Source: Rhodococcus koreensis
Lineage (GTDB): Bacteria > Actinomycetota > Actinomycetes > Mycobacteriales > Mycobacteriaceae
Direction: 5' to 3'
DNA: 64,000 nt
Assembly (NCBI RefSeq): GCF_900105905.1
Contig: NZ_FNSV01000001.1
Coordinates: forward strand, 163,762-227,761
The notes under the pieces were generated by a model. That model had not been told where the DNA came from. It saw nothing but the letters and a program-made list of their open reading frames with translations, and did no database searches. Shown one piece after another: positions 27,701-36,369 of this stretch. Positions within the stretch are counted from its first letter, which is position 1; each line of letters begins with the position of its first letter. Made by a program: the position numbers and the translations under genes.

Positions 27701-28095
27701 CAACGCTTGGCGCGCTGCACGTGATCGAGGATCGGGTACAGAAACGCCTCCGTCTTGCCGGACCCGGTACCGGTGGTGACCAGCGTGGGCAGCGGCCGGG
27801 GCCGCTCGTCGGACAAACGGTAGCTCGAGAGCCGCTCGAACGCCACCGCCTGATGCCCGTACGGGGTGAAGCCCTCGTACCATTCGAGGCTATCGCGCCA
27901 GCCCTCTCCGGCGGGGCGGAACGGCAGCCGCAGCCGCACATACGGACCGCGGAACATCCCCGTGTTGGGATGCTGCAGGAACTCGTCGAGCACCCGCCGC
28001 GCATCGGGGTCGGCGAGCGCGAACGTCGTGCCGAGGTAGTCGAGCAGACTGTGCTTGATCGACTCGGCCTGCGCGAGCGGCAGCAGCTCCGACAT
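21712..28095 (-). CDS. Giant DruE/DrmA-DrmB-like (YprA-family) helicase with DUF1998 region and C-terminal nuclease-like domain
   Basis: A 2127-aa protein. Residues 80-120 give the Q-like and Walker A motifs (TPYGHQAVAFERL, TGTGSGKTE at 108-116); DEFH is at 238-241; LLSSLPRSVASYLQRVGRAG near 1095 is motif VI. Around 1630-1670 the DUF1998/MZB region has DVVPGGTGYLADF followed by the cysteine cluster CRCRDDGKLACENC. Residues about 1740-1830 look like a Vsr-type PD-(D/E)XK nuclease: SKPDFVL, IFTDGRAYH, then KRRNLRDGGYQVIAVT. The YprA family links DISARM, Dpd and Druantia defence; here helicase, DUF1998 and nuclease sit in one chain. A C-terminal proline/alanine linker and helical tail end the protein. 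Start 3 bases after the methylase stop. Confidence 0.88.
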   Translation of the reverse strand: MSELLPLAQAESIKHSLLDYLGTTFALADPDARRVLDEFLQHPNTGMFRGPYVRLRLPFRPAGEGWRDSLEWYEGFTPYGHQAVAFERLSSYRLSDERPRPLPTLVTTGTGSGKTEAFLYPILDHVQRAKRCGVTGTKAIILYPMNALANDQASRLTALLTERAALAGITAALYTGEVGEKRTRVTADGLITDRDVIRDLAPDILLTNYKMLDQLLLRTADADLWRQSAHSLQYLVLDEFHTYDGAQGTDVSMLLRRLGLTLKSHWAADDPAITAEDRGRPLGRITPVATSATLGDGGDPAAMLTFARTVFGEEFPTDSVVTESRLSIDDWVGEAPTSESVAGWRAASLDPARITDLAAATTGQDDPRALTLAVLRGLYDGGDAAALAAAVAGDGPLVLDLVKTHPVFHRLVALTRDAVHLDDLAPALFPGDTAREVRAAVLRTVTSALVGVLSHVRARHGRAAASVDVHLWTRELTRLDRAASGAPLFVWGDDGLRVDGVDPDLPTEPFLPAVYCRHCNRSGWGIALAPTGSDLDADDTTIRRRALRNDDRFRALMHAPGEAAELEAKLAEGATDRSEDEPSGLAWLLVDERRLTYKPPGEAILAEGRALPVLVHRSDSAGSDSVKDVCPACRQPEGIRFLGSAIATMLSVSLSTLFGSPDLDAREKRALVFTDSVQDAAHRAGFVQARSHALTLRTLLRQALADGESDLDSLVHRVIDLAGDDPGARYRVLPPELADRDAFREFWKRPSLARVPSKVRTNVRRRLLLDIQLELGLRSGVGRTLERTGTAVTRLDIAPTVLLACAREAVDSPDVQQGLFGPVDDARLLAWVRGVLERMRSRGAIEHEWFATFRQEDGNRWWITGGRRRGQGMPGFGRGNSAPGYPVLGGSARDTDLEPIASTRGWYAQWTAKALGVGRQEGAVLARLLFTRLRRRDVIGDTTSTSGAQTFHLPASAIVVRPVADTELASGAIALACTICRDVLHGAPEALRDLRDAPCLVDRCDGTLRPHQLEDNFYRQMYAATDIRRVVAREHTSLLPDDVRLEYETQFKQPTPPPNAPNVLVATPTLEMGIDIGDLSAVLLSSLPRSVASYLQRVGRAGRLTGNALALAYVTARGDQLPRFTRPEATINGAVRPPATYLDAEEILRRQFTASVADVLARRSGAPHPRTTADALRSTGSRTYLGALIAEAEGRATDLVGEFLAGFPALDADVAARLRAFPQPLTGPGTSELAARCHRASVEWNRRIEMLTHRKAAVDKALPDLQDRATSPAATEENRRDLRAAEAAKRLINRQLAELRSEYWVSALESFGLLPNYTLLDDTVTLSVSVNWLNPESQEYEHSEFELRRGSAQALRDFAPGSTFYANGFAIAIDAVDLGADGDAVTQWACCPACGYVKELSPDLAGADAPTRCPRCGSAAIADTSQRLPVAELRTVSAIIRREEATIDDSRDERNRERFTVLTAADIDPVHVGKRWFVEGVGFGAKHLRQMQIRWLNLGAAATGGGSRLLAGQEADAALFRVCSECGKLDAATGANRASEHRPWCSLRTAMEESTTSLALARRLTTEGLVLRLPPSVTLGDTFAMPSLAAAILLGVREYIGGDPDHLEITPTVDPSPHGADHAALLLHDVVPGGTGYLADFTKPDTVWDMLHRAWEVVKDCRCRDDGKLACENCLLPFAALPDVPRTSRSAAERHLANLLAGREFGPADEPEVPEMMPWSVTETEPEVTESESDLEKRFRVEFAKRLEALGATITEKPTDRGIMWDIALGSSNRWTLRPQENVLGSKPDFVLTSARGGVPPTAIFTDGRAYHATPAHNRIADDAEKRRNLRDGGYQVIAVTRDDVDGAVLDTSGFRANVTPVVLGLAGDQLSKSALDLVFGNAIDLLLAWIQQPSRHARGQLAHWLPILGLASLREVGRRAHGSPSALALAALDDGLDESPSGDTLVWRYGGFAAAIRLSPGSQSSTEVAVVLDDSDTALTEDAKSAWREWLRWANLLNFRSLPTEITSRTALSEALPVPVPAPTPVPAPEPQAPAGLTGPWLDVYNEVAASDRELVTLLAAAAAVPVPEVGEEFRGIPLEISWPDRKVVVDTGIDDTEREELSAAGWVLCPADPDAVKAALQEAGA

Positions 28096-28098
28096 GCG

Positions 28099-31000
28099 CT
28101 ACTGCTCCGCGCCGAGGCGCCGCTCGAACTCCGCGTACGCCTCACGCATATCAGCCTCTCGGTCGAGGAACCGGAACGGCAGCTCGTAGGTGTAGGTGTT
28201 CCCGGCCGGGTTGGTGGCGATGCGTTCGTCCTCGGAAAGCCTGTCGCCCTTGGTGCGCCACTTGGTGAGTACTTCATTCGGGACGAGGCGACCGGAGCTG
28301 TCGTACAGGTAGGTCTTGCGGTCGTAGCCGTACAGCACCGGAAATTGGGTGCGGTACACCGTGCACAACTCGTCCGCAGTCAGGCCGAGGCCGAGGGCAA
28401 CGAGGGCGTCGATCTCCACCAACGCCTGACGGCGATCGGCGGCGATGCGGAGTGGAGTTTCGCGGGTCCATTTCGGTCCGACTTCGCCGAAGGGGCGGCG
28501 GCGGGTGTGGGCAAATCCGCCGGTCCAGGAGTCGGATTGCATTGCGGGGTCGAAGCATTCGCGCCAGAGGTCGGCGTAGGCGGTGGTCATGCAGTTCAGG
28601 CGGAGTGCACGGAGCACCAGCTCGCCTTTCATGCGTGACTCGTCAACGCTCGGAAGGCGTGAAATTGCGTGCGAACGGATGTGCTTCTTGGGCGCGGCGC
28701 GCACCAAGAAATCGATGATAAGAGAACTGAGGACGGCTTCTAGCGCTGCCGTTTCTGATAACTCATGCGACGGAAGGGCGAGGCTCATCAACCCATCCAC
28801 GTGCGCAGCACCGCGAGGAATGAGCGCCGGAATAAGTGTTCGTTCACCGGTATTGGCGGCCATTGCTCGCCATGCAATGCGGAAATGGTCGCGGGCATAT
28901 TCCCTCGTCGCGCCAGCGCCGGGGTTTTCGACAAGCCACGAGTCGTAAGCGTGGTCGTAGCGTTGGAGAGGGGCAGAGCGTTTAAACGAGGTTGCTGGGA
29001 TCAAGTCATCGCTGATCGCTTCGATATCAATTGCGGACCAGTCCAAATTGTGACGCATGGTCTCATTGGGTGATTTGTAGAATGGTGTCGAAACGTGCAC
29101 ATGCGGACCTTGAAGAATAACCTGATCCCAGGCGCGTGACGCGCCCCATTCGCGTGCGAAATATCCCTTTTTGAAGTCCGCTCCTTCGTCCCAGCCGAGC
29201 GAGAATTGAGGGTTCATTGCGCCGACTCGACTAAGATCCGAAATTTTAGCAAAAACAATCGCGGCTGAACGATTAACGGTATAGACCATTCGAGTCCGCC
29301 GTACCGGGAGATCAGCGCTCTCAAGCGCGTCCTTCCATGACTCAAGAACCTCGTCTGTGACATTGACAATTCGTGCCGCGTGAGGGCGTAGATCCCAGGC
29401 TCCTGCATCGTCTTTCAGTCCTGGCTCTGCTCCTGAACCGTCGTGCAGGAGTGAACGCACGACCGTGTCGGGGTGGTACAGCGAAGCAGCGCTCATGAAT
29501 TGAGGTTCACGCGGTGCTCCGTACACGTGAATACCGTAGGCCACCAGATGGTGAACTTCGAAAAACTGTAGTTCGTTGATGAACTGCCAGTGCCGCCGAA
29601 GTCTGGTGTAGGTTGCCTCCCGCAGAACGCCGGCCTTCTCGTCGGTGAAATGCGTTTCGGGATGGATGAGCGATACAACTCCTTGTGGAGATAGGTGTCG
29701 CCAGGTCTGCTCCATGAAGCAGCGGTAGAGGTCGGGACGAAGACCTTCCAGGTGAGGGTAAGTCGGCGGTGAGGAGACGAAGGCGCGAATCGCCACGGTC
29801 GAGCCGAGCTCCTCCAGGTAAAAGTGCCGCGCGAAAGACAAGCTCAATGTCCGTAGCTTATCTTCTCTTGCCTGTGCCGTTGTGATCTTCGTTTCGAGCG
29901 CAAAAGCGACGTTGAACTCAGCAAGGACTGCGTTCTCATCGAAATCCGGCCGCACCCACGGCGGATTCCCCACCTGCAGGTCAAACCCACCGCGCGCAAA
30001 CACCGGCGCGAAGTCGAGTTCCCAATGGAAGAACCCGTACCGCCCCGCCAACCGTTCACACACCACCAGCCACGGATGCGCGGAGAGAATCACCTCGGGG
30101 TCCTTCGCCTGCGCGAACGAGAGGTCGATGTCCTCGGCCTTGCCAAGCTCGCCCCACTCAGAAATATCGGCGAGGCTGTGCTGCTGCTGGTCCTTCCGGC
30201 TCACCTTGAGGTCGAGTCCGAGCAACTGCTGCAGCGCGTCGATCCACTCGTCGATGCTCGGCGGCTTCACGAGTTCGCCTTCCACGGTGGCGGTTTCGTC
30301 GGTGAGCGGCCAGAACCACAGCGCGCACCAGGCGTCCATCACCCGCCGCAACCGTTGGTAGGCACCGCGCGGATCGGCGAGCTTGCTCTGAATCTCCTCC
30401 CGGCTGACCTTCCCGCCGACAGGTAGACCGTCGGCGCCCCACACCCGAATGTCGCGCCGGATTTCCGATTCGGCGATCTCGAGCCTCCGCAGCGCGAATT
30501 CCCACAGGCGGTCGGCGCGCCGCGCCAATTCGGACAGCGCGGTTACCTGCTTCGCGGTGAGCTTGGACCGCAGCGTCTTTCGCCATTCCTTAAGCAGCGC
30601 CAGCGCTTCCGGAGCGAGTTCCTTGGCTTCCTTGGCATCGACAGTCGCGCCCCAGCCGTCGGCGGGGAGCAGGAAGTGATGCACCGCCCCTTTCAAGTCC
30701 TCGCCCAGCCCGGAGATCGGCTTGTCGACCGGTGTCGCGGTGATCCAGCCCGCGGTTTTCACGGACGCCGAGGGCAGCACCGCGCGCCGCGCGCCGACTA
30801 GGGAGTTGCCGCGCTTCAGATGGAGTCCGAACCACGGCGCGGACAGGCCCTTGCCCATTGTGGCCAACCAGAGCGAGATTTCGGCGAACTCGACTGCGGT
30901 GGCGTTGAGGTCCACGCCGTACACCTGGTGCAGCGCGATGTACGCCTTCACCCGCTGTAGTTCGGCCGCGTAGTTGTCCGGCTTAATCCGCTCGCCACGT

Positions 31001-32826
31001 TCCTGCTGCGCACGAGTGAGGTACTGCTCGGCGAGTTGCTGGACCGCCTCGATCGCGAACGCCCCCGAACCGAGCGCCGGCTCGCATACCGTCAGGTCGA
31101 GGATGTCGCGGGCGGGGGTACGGGTGCCGTCCTGATCGAGCAGCTCCTCCATCGCCTGCCCCACCACGAACCGTGTGAGCACCTCCGGCGAGTAGTACGA
31201 CGCTGACTGCTGGCGTTCACGGCCGGCGAGCCGGAACACGAAGGTGCCGCGTCGGTGGATGACCGGCTTGGATTCACCGGTGATCTCATCGGGCTCACGG
31301 ACGAGGTCGGTCTTCGCGATACCCTCGATGCGGTCGTGCGGCACCACCCAGGAGCCCTTCGACGAGTCACCGTTCTTGGCGACCTCGTACAGGTCGTCCT
31401 CGGCGAAGAAGCCGGTGTAGCTCATCAGGCCCTCGTACACCGCGCCGAGCTGGTTAATACCGAGCTGCGCGTAGGAGATGAACCCGCGGTCGCGGCCCTT
31501 GGCCTCCTTGCTCAGCAGCAGATACCGCAGTACCTGCTGCAACGCGGCGTTGCCCAGCTTCACCTCGTCGATCAGGGCGGTCGCAGCGGGCAGGAACAGG
31601 TCGGCTCTCAGCGACCGGAACGTGAGTCCGGCGAGCCCAACCTGCTCGTTCTCGTCGTCCGGGTCGAACTCGGCGGTGGGGTCGGTGTCATCGGTGTCGT
31701 CCAGGTCGCCGCCGTCGTGCCCGCGGTCGACGAGTTCGAACAGCGCGGCGAGCGAACCGAACAGGTGAGTACCGGATCGTGCTTTCGGGCTGGCCAGTTC
31801 GACGAGCGTCAGCTCACGCAGGCGGTCGAGGCTGTAGCCGCGCTCGTAGGCGTCGACGCCGACCGGGACCACGGCGAGCTCCGGGGAGGCCTCGGCGTAG
31901 AGCAGGAACAGGATGCGGTACAGGAACCGCAGTGACTGGCGGGCCAACGGCTGTGCCTGCCCGGCCGGCAGTGGATCGAGGCCGAGTTCGCGTCGGCGGG
32001 TGACCACCTCGTTGGCGATGATCTCGATGGACAGCCGCACACCCTCGCGCAGATCCTGCGAGACCCCGACGGTGTGTTTGATCGACTCGTCGATCACCTG
32101 GCTCCACCAGATGGTGCCCTCGGCGTCGGGGGCCAGCGACTCGGCCGCGAGACAGGTCAGGGCGCGGTCGATCTCGGCGCCGCGTTTGTCGTCGTTGCGT
32201 TCGCCGACCAGTTGCAGGTCGACGGCGAGGTAGCGGCCTTCGAGCCAACGCTCGCGTTCGGTGAGGAGTGCGAGACCGCCGGCGAGGACCAGCGCGAATT
32301 GGGGCCCGTCCTCGGCGACGAACAGTCGCGACAGCAACGACGCGGTCGAGTTGATCGTCTCGTCGTCGGTGTTAAATTCGCGGAGCAGCGTCTTCTCGGT
32401 CTTGCCGAGGAGGTCGTCGATCGTCAGGTTGGCGCGCGCCTCGATGATCACCAGCGGAGCCGGACCGGTAAGTCCGCGGCTGCGGAACGCGAGCACCGGG
32501 CCGGGTTCGGTGTCTGAGCCGCCCAGACGTTCGGACTCCCACCGCAGTGACGAGTCGAAACCGAGGATCGCCCGCAGCTGTAGGTAGAGCTCGCCGAGCA
32601 GAGTCTCGTCGGCCGCCTCGGAAAGGCCGTTGAAGGTGCGGGTCAACGCGTTTCGGTGCTCGGTGTAGCGGGTGCGTGGCGTCGCGCCCCCGTCGTCCTT
32701 GGCGGTGTCCCACTGCTTGCGGCGTTCGAGCACCTTCGCCTGGAACGACTGCGATTTCGCGTCGGTACCGAAGTAGTGCTCGCTGATGAAATCCTCGCCG
32801 AGAACGAGGGCATCCGACGTGGTCAT
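28099..32826 (-). CDS. DrmMI/Eco57I-like N6-adenine DNA methylase
   Basis: A 1575-aa methyltransferase from the ATG at 32826, which overlaps the upstream stop (ATGA). The SAM-binding motif I is CEPALGSGAFAIEAV at about 582 and the catalytic motif IV is QVGNPPWVRPDF at about 955, with YSPEVLTRFVVGQ before motif I, as in Eco57I-type and class 1 DISARM methylases. It would methylate adenine in host DNA to mark self. The section encoding residues about 975-1400 (28620-29900) is clearly less GC-rich than the rest and corresponds to the likely target-recognition domain. An N-terminal 500-residue region has no obvious nuclease motif. Confidence 0.9.
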   Translation of the reverse strand: MTTSDALVLGEDFISEHYFGTDAKSQSFQAKVLERRKQWDTAKDDGGATPRTRYTEHRNALTRTFNGLSEAADETLLGELYLQLRAILGFDSSLRWESERLGGSDTEPGPVLAFRSRGLTGPAPLVIIEARANLTIDDLLGKTEKTLLREFNTDDETINSTASLLSRLFVAEDGPQFALVLAGGLALLTERERWLEGRYLAVDLQLVGERNDDKRGAEIDRALTCLAAESLAPDAEGTIWWSQVIDESIKHTVGVSQDLREGVRLSIEIIANEVVTRRRELGLDPLPAGQAQPLARQSLRFLYRILFLLYAEASPELAVVPVGVDAYERGYSLDRLRELTLVELASPKARSGTHLFGSLAALFELVDRGHDGGDLDDTDDTDPTAEFDPDDENEQVGLAGLTFRSLRADLFLPAATALIDEVKLGNAALQQVLRYLLLSKEAKGRDRGFISYAQLGINQLGAVYEGLMSYTGFFAEDDLYEVAKNGDSSKGSWVVPHDRIEGIAKTDLVREPDEITGESKPVIHRRGTFVFRLAGRERQQSASYYSPEVLTRFVVGQAMEELLDQDGTRTPARDILDLTVCEPALGSGAFAIEAVQQLAEQYLTRAQQERGERIKPDNYAAELQRVKAYIALHQVYGVDLNATAVEFAEISLWLATMGKGLSAPWFGLHLKRGNSLVGARRAVLPSASVKTAGWITATPVDKPISGLGEDLKGAVHHFLLPADGWGATVDAKEAKELAPEALALLKEWRKTLRSKLTAKQVTALSELARRADRLWEFALRRLEIAESEIRRDIRVWGADGLPVGGKVSREEIQSKLADPRGAYQRLRRVMDAWCALWFWPLTDETATVEGELVKPPSIDEWIDALQQLLGLDLKVSRKDQQQHSLADISEWGELGKAEDIDLSFAQAKDPEVILSAHPWLVVCERLAGRYGFFHWELDFAPVFARGGFDLQVGNPPWVRPDFDENAVLAEFNVAFALETKITTAQAREDKLRTLSLSFARHFYLEELGSTVAIRAFVSSPPTYPHLEGLRPDLYRCFMEQTWRHLSPQGVVSLIHPETHFTDEKAGVLREATYTRLRRHWQFINELQFFEVHHLVAYGIHVYGAPREPQFMSAASLYHPDTVVRSLLHDGSGAEPGLKDDAGAWDLRPHAARIVNVTDEVLESWKDALESADLPVRRTRMVYTVNRSAAIVFAKISDLSRVGAMNPQFSLGWDEGADFKKGYFAREWGASRAWDQVILQGPHVHVSTPFYKSPNETMRHNLDWSAIDIEAISDDLIPATSFKRSAPLQRYDHAYDSWLVENPGAGATREYARDHFRIAWRAMAANTGERTLIPALIPRGAAHVDGLMSLALPSHELSETAALEAVLSSLIIDFLVRAAPKKHIRSHAISRLPSVDESRMKGELVLRALRLNCMTTAYADLWRECFDPAMQSDSWTGGFAHTRRRPFGEVGPKWTRETPLRIAADRRQALVEIDALVALGLGLTADELCTVYRTQFPVLYGYDRKTYLYDSSGRLVPNEVLTKWRTKGDRLSEDERIATNPAGNTYTYELPFRFLDREADMREAYAEFERRLGAEQ

Positions 32827-35747
32827 CGTGTCTCCTGTGCCGTCGGCGTAAAGTCCTGCGGAACCACCACGATCAGTGGCCGAGTCAGGCGCCGGTCGGG
32901 ATTCATCGCCTGCGCGAGGGTCTCTTCCTCCGAGATCCGGGCGGTGCGCCGCTTGAGGTCGGCGCGTTGAACGAGCGCGTCCGCCTCCTGCTTCCATTTT
33001 CGCGACCGCCCGATCCAGTCGTCCACTCGCTGCGCGGTTTCCTGGCGGATCGCGGTCGCCTGCTGGTCGGCCGCCGAATCGGCAGCGCGCACGGCCGCGG
33101 CGGCCAGCGGCTGCAGCGACTCGGCACCGGTCAGGTCACCGGCGTTGACTACCGATAAGGCCAACGCTGCCACGGCATCCGGTGCACTCGCGTGCGGCCG
33201 GGCAAGCCCGGACGGTGCGGTGGGGTCGGGGAAGGCGACGGTGTAGTAGGACGCGGCAACCACCTGGCCGCGCACGTTGGTGTGCGTGACCTGCACCAGC
33301 ACGGTCGGGAAGGCGATGTCCCCGCGGACCGCGAAGATCTGGTCGCGGCCCAGTTCGGCGAGTGATCGGTCGGCCGCCCAGTCGATGATCGGGTGCAGCG
33401 GCGCCAGATAGTGCGCTTCCGGCCAGGTGGAGGTCGACTCCCCGGCCCGGGCCTGCCGCAGCTCCTCCTCACCGCGCAGGGTGGTGTAGGCGAGCTTGAA
33501 CGTCTCGATGACCTTGCGGTCGCGCAGGTACGACTGCGGCAGTACCTCGAGCCGCTGCGCCAAATCGCGCGGCGGGGTGAGGGCGGCGATCGACTGCCGC
33601 TTGTGCACCGTCCAACTCACGCCGTTCGGCGGTGCCTTCTCGGGTGTCTTGATGAACTCGGTGAGCGCGTCGGAGAGGAAGGCGAATTCGGTTGAATACA
33701 CGCCGGTTCCGGACTGGTCCGGGGTGCTGCCCACGGGTTCGGGGACGTCCTGGGTGATCTGGCCGGTGGCGAGGTCGGCGAACAGCGCGTCGAGGCCGCC
33801 GCCGGTACCGACCTGTTCGACGGTCTTGACGACGTTGTCCAGTTGCTTGTTGCCGGCGAGGACCTCGCGGATGGCCTCCTCCTCGGCTTTCACGTCGTAG
33901 GTGCCGATCAGCGAGGCCGAGTCGCCGAGCGCGGTGTGCGCCTCGTGCTCACGTTCGACGAGTTTGGTGAGCACCCGGATGTCGCCGCCGAACCGCTCGG
34001 TGGACGGGGTGAGCAGCAGTGTGGTGATCTCGGGCCGGTGACGCTGGCCGTAGCGGTCGATGCGGCCGTTGCGCTGCTCGATGCGGATGAGGCTCCAGGG
34101 GATGTCGTAATGCACCAGATGGTGGCACTGCGAGTGCAGGTTCACGCCCTCGGAGGCGACATCGCCGGTGACGAGTACCCGGATCGGTGACGACTCGAGC
34201 TTGAACGATTCCACGATGTTCTGCTGCTCGGTGTCGGACAGGCCGCCGTGCAGGACCGTTACCTGGCCGAGTTCTTTGCCGCGCGTGGTGGTGAGCTTCA
34301 GGTCCTTCGCGAGGGCGTCGGCGAGCCAGTTCAGAGTGGCGACCCGCTCGGCGAAGATCACCACGCGGCGGGTGCCGGTACGGGAGACGCCGATCTCGGC
34401 GAGGTGCTCGCGCAGGGCATCGTATTTGGCCGAGCCGGCGTCGCGGGCCCGGACGGCGAGGTCGTCGAGTCGGTCGAGCGCGTCGCGCTCGATTGTGGTG
34501 GCCGGGTTGTCCTCGTCCAGGCGCCGGCGGCGTTCACGGACCGATTCGGCCAGCGCCGCCGGGGAGGAGAGGTAGGCCTTCGCGAGCACCCACGGGAACA
34601 GCGAGGCGTTCTTCCCGGAAAAAGGCGAGGTGCCCGACTCCGGCCACAACCACACCTGCTCGAGTTCGCGGGCGACCTCGTCCTCGAGCGGCGACGCCGG
34701 GACGGTGATGTTGCGGGGCGGCTGCCGCTCGGCCCAGTCCGATCCCACCTCGCCGGCGACGTCCGGGTGGTGGCGGTGGCGGCGGATGACCAGCTTGGCG
34801 ACCTCGTCGAGGTCCAGCTCGCCGGTGGGACTCACCGCGCTCGGATCGAGCATGCGGACCAACTCGGCGAACGATTCCGCGCGGCCGTTGTGCGGGGTGG
34901 CGGAGGCAAGGATCAGCGCATCCGTCTTCGCCGCCAGCAACCGGGCAAGCCGACTGTTCTGCGATGCGGGGTTGGTGACGTTGTGCGACTCGTCGATCAC
35001 CACCGCATCCCAGGTGTGTTTGCGCAGGCTGGCGACGTAGCGGTCACTCTTGAGCGTGTCGATCGAGATGATGACCCGCTTGTAGTAGGTGAACGGATTG
35101 CGGTTGCCGGGCAGCACCTGCCGGATCCGCTGGATACCGGTCGAATCGAGGCGGACGAACGGCAGTGCGAACCGCGTCCACAGTTCCATCTGCATCTGTT
35201 CGAGCACGTGCTTCGGCGTCACGATCAGGATGCGTTCGCCCCTGCCCCGACGCACCAGCTCGGACAGGATCATGCCGATCTCAAGGGTCTTGCCGAGGCC
35301 GACGGCGTCGGCGAGCAGGATTCGAGGGCGAAGCTTGTCGGGGTCGAGGGCCATGCGGACGGCCTTCAACTGGTACTCGAGGTGGTTCGCGAGGCCACGA
35401 TGCGCGGTGGTCAGACCCGGGTCGGCGACCGCGACCGGCGTCTTGCGGAGCATCGACTCAAGCCACATCCGGGACCGCCGGAACTGATCAGAGGTGTCGG
35501 CGACCACCGACACCTTCGTCGGATCGGACTCGACGACCTCGTCGATCGCGGTCGAGAACACCGCCTCGGTGTCACGGACCAGCTCCGACAGGCCCGTGAC
35601 ATGCACGAAGAAGCCGTCCAGCGTCGCCTCAACCTTGGTGACCAACCAGTCCTCGTCGCGGACGATCACGATCGAGCCGGGAGCGGCAGTGAATGTCCTT
35701 GCGGGCGAGGGATTCCGTGTACCGGTAGAACACAATTCGGAGGTCAT
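32823..35747 (-). CDS. DrmD-like SNF2-family helicase
   Basis: A 974-aa first gene of the operon. SF2/SNF2 motifs are in order: ADAVGLGKTLEIGMIL (Walker A), VVIDESHNV (DExH), ILASATPHNGRAESF, and in the second lobe LVTGDVASEGVNLHSQCHHL plus RIEQRNGRIDRYGQRH. This is the arrangement of DrmD-like proteins of class 1 DISARM and of RapA-like translocases. It likely moves on double-stranded DNA during phage discrimination. The stop overlaps the methylase start by ATGA, so products are probably made in fixed ratio. Confidence 0.9.
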   Translation of the reverse strand: MTSELCSTGTRNPSPARTFTAAPGSIVIVRDEDWLVTKVEATLDGFFVHVTGLSELVRDTEAVFSTAIDEVVESDPTKVSVVADTSDQFRRSRMWLESMLRKTPVAVADPGLTTAHRGLANHLEYQLKAVRMALDPDKLRPRILLADAVGLGKTLEIGMILSELVRRGRGERILIVTPKHVLEQMQMELWTRFALPFVRLDSTGIQRIRQVLPGNRNPFTYYKRVIISIDTLKSDRYVASLRKHTWDAVVIDESHNVTNPASQNSRLARLLAAKTDALILASATPHNGRAESFAELVRMLDPSAVSPTGELDLDEVAKLVIRRHRHHPDVAGEVGSDWAERQPPRNITVPASPLEDEVARELEQVWLWPESGTSPFSGKNASLFPWVLAKAYLSSPAALAESVRERRRRLDEDNPATTIERDALDRLDDLAVRARDAGSAKYDALREHLAEIGVSRTGTRRVVIFAERVATLNWLADALAKDLKLTTTRGKELGQVTVLHGGLSDTEQQNIVESFKLESSPIRVLVTGDVASEGVNLHSQCHHLVHYDIPWSLIRIEQRNGRIDRYGQRHRPEITTLLLTPSTERFGGDIRVLTKLVEREHEAHTALGDSASLIGTYDVKAEEEAIREVLAGNKQLDNVVKTVEQVGTGGGLDALFADLATGQITQDVPEPVGSTPDQSGTGVYSTEFAFLSDALTEFIKTPEKAPPNGVSWTVHKRQSIAALTPPRDLAQRLEVLPQSYLRDRKVIETFKLAYTTLRGEEELRQARAGESTSTWPEAHYLAPLHPIIDWAADRSLAELGRDQIFAVRGDIAFPTVLVQVTHTNVRGQVVAASYYTVAFPDPTAPSGLARPHASAPDAVAALALSVVNAGDLTGAESLQPLAAAAVRAADSAADQQATAIRQETAQRVDDWIGRSRKWKQEADALVQRADLKRRTARISEEETLAQAMNPDRRLTRPLIVVVPQDFTPTAQETR

Positions 35748-36369
35748 CGTCGCCGCACGCGCTTCCTGTCAGGAGCCGGAAACCCACTAACGGCCACACA
35801 CTGCGCCTGGTTCGCCCCGGGCCGACTGCGTTCCACCAATTTGTCCACCACACCGCCCTGTACGCGTAACCATTCGCTGAGCCGTGAGGTTATCACCGCG
35901 CTACTCGGGCGACATCAGCCAACCTGCGCATGTCCATGCGCTGCAACCGGCTAGCAAATAATAGCGAAACAGCCAAGCTATAAAAGCGGTCGGGTTCAGA
36001 TATCAACCCCACGTCTATTCGTGCCGTCGAAGAGCACCGGCACAAGGAAGCCGAGCATTGCCGTCGGGGTGAGCAGATAGGCAAGTCGTCGGGGTGCGAG
36101 CGCCTCCGCGCCGTCGAGCTCACCCCCGGCGGTCGCATCACCGCGAACCCCTCACCCGCCACGTGCTGGTCATTCAGTCAGCGGCCATGGCGACGAAATC
36201 GGATATCGAATAGACGACACCCGAGCCAAGAGAACCGGGCCGTAACGCGGAGCGCTCTCGGGCTCTGGATCCTCACCAGGTCAACTCCTCCCTTGGCATC
36301 GAACCAGAAGTGCGCCCAGGAAAGCCAACCAGGGAGGTAGTGAACTCTCGCAACCTGCTCTGGCCGCGG
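35748..36369. other. Upstream region of the defence operon
   Basis: About 620 bases between divergent-looking units with no supported gene. It must contain the promoter of the minus-strand operon. The part at 35930-36010 is AT-richer (AACCGGCTAGCAAATAATAG) and is the most likely promoter area, by inference. Confidence 0.4.
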
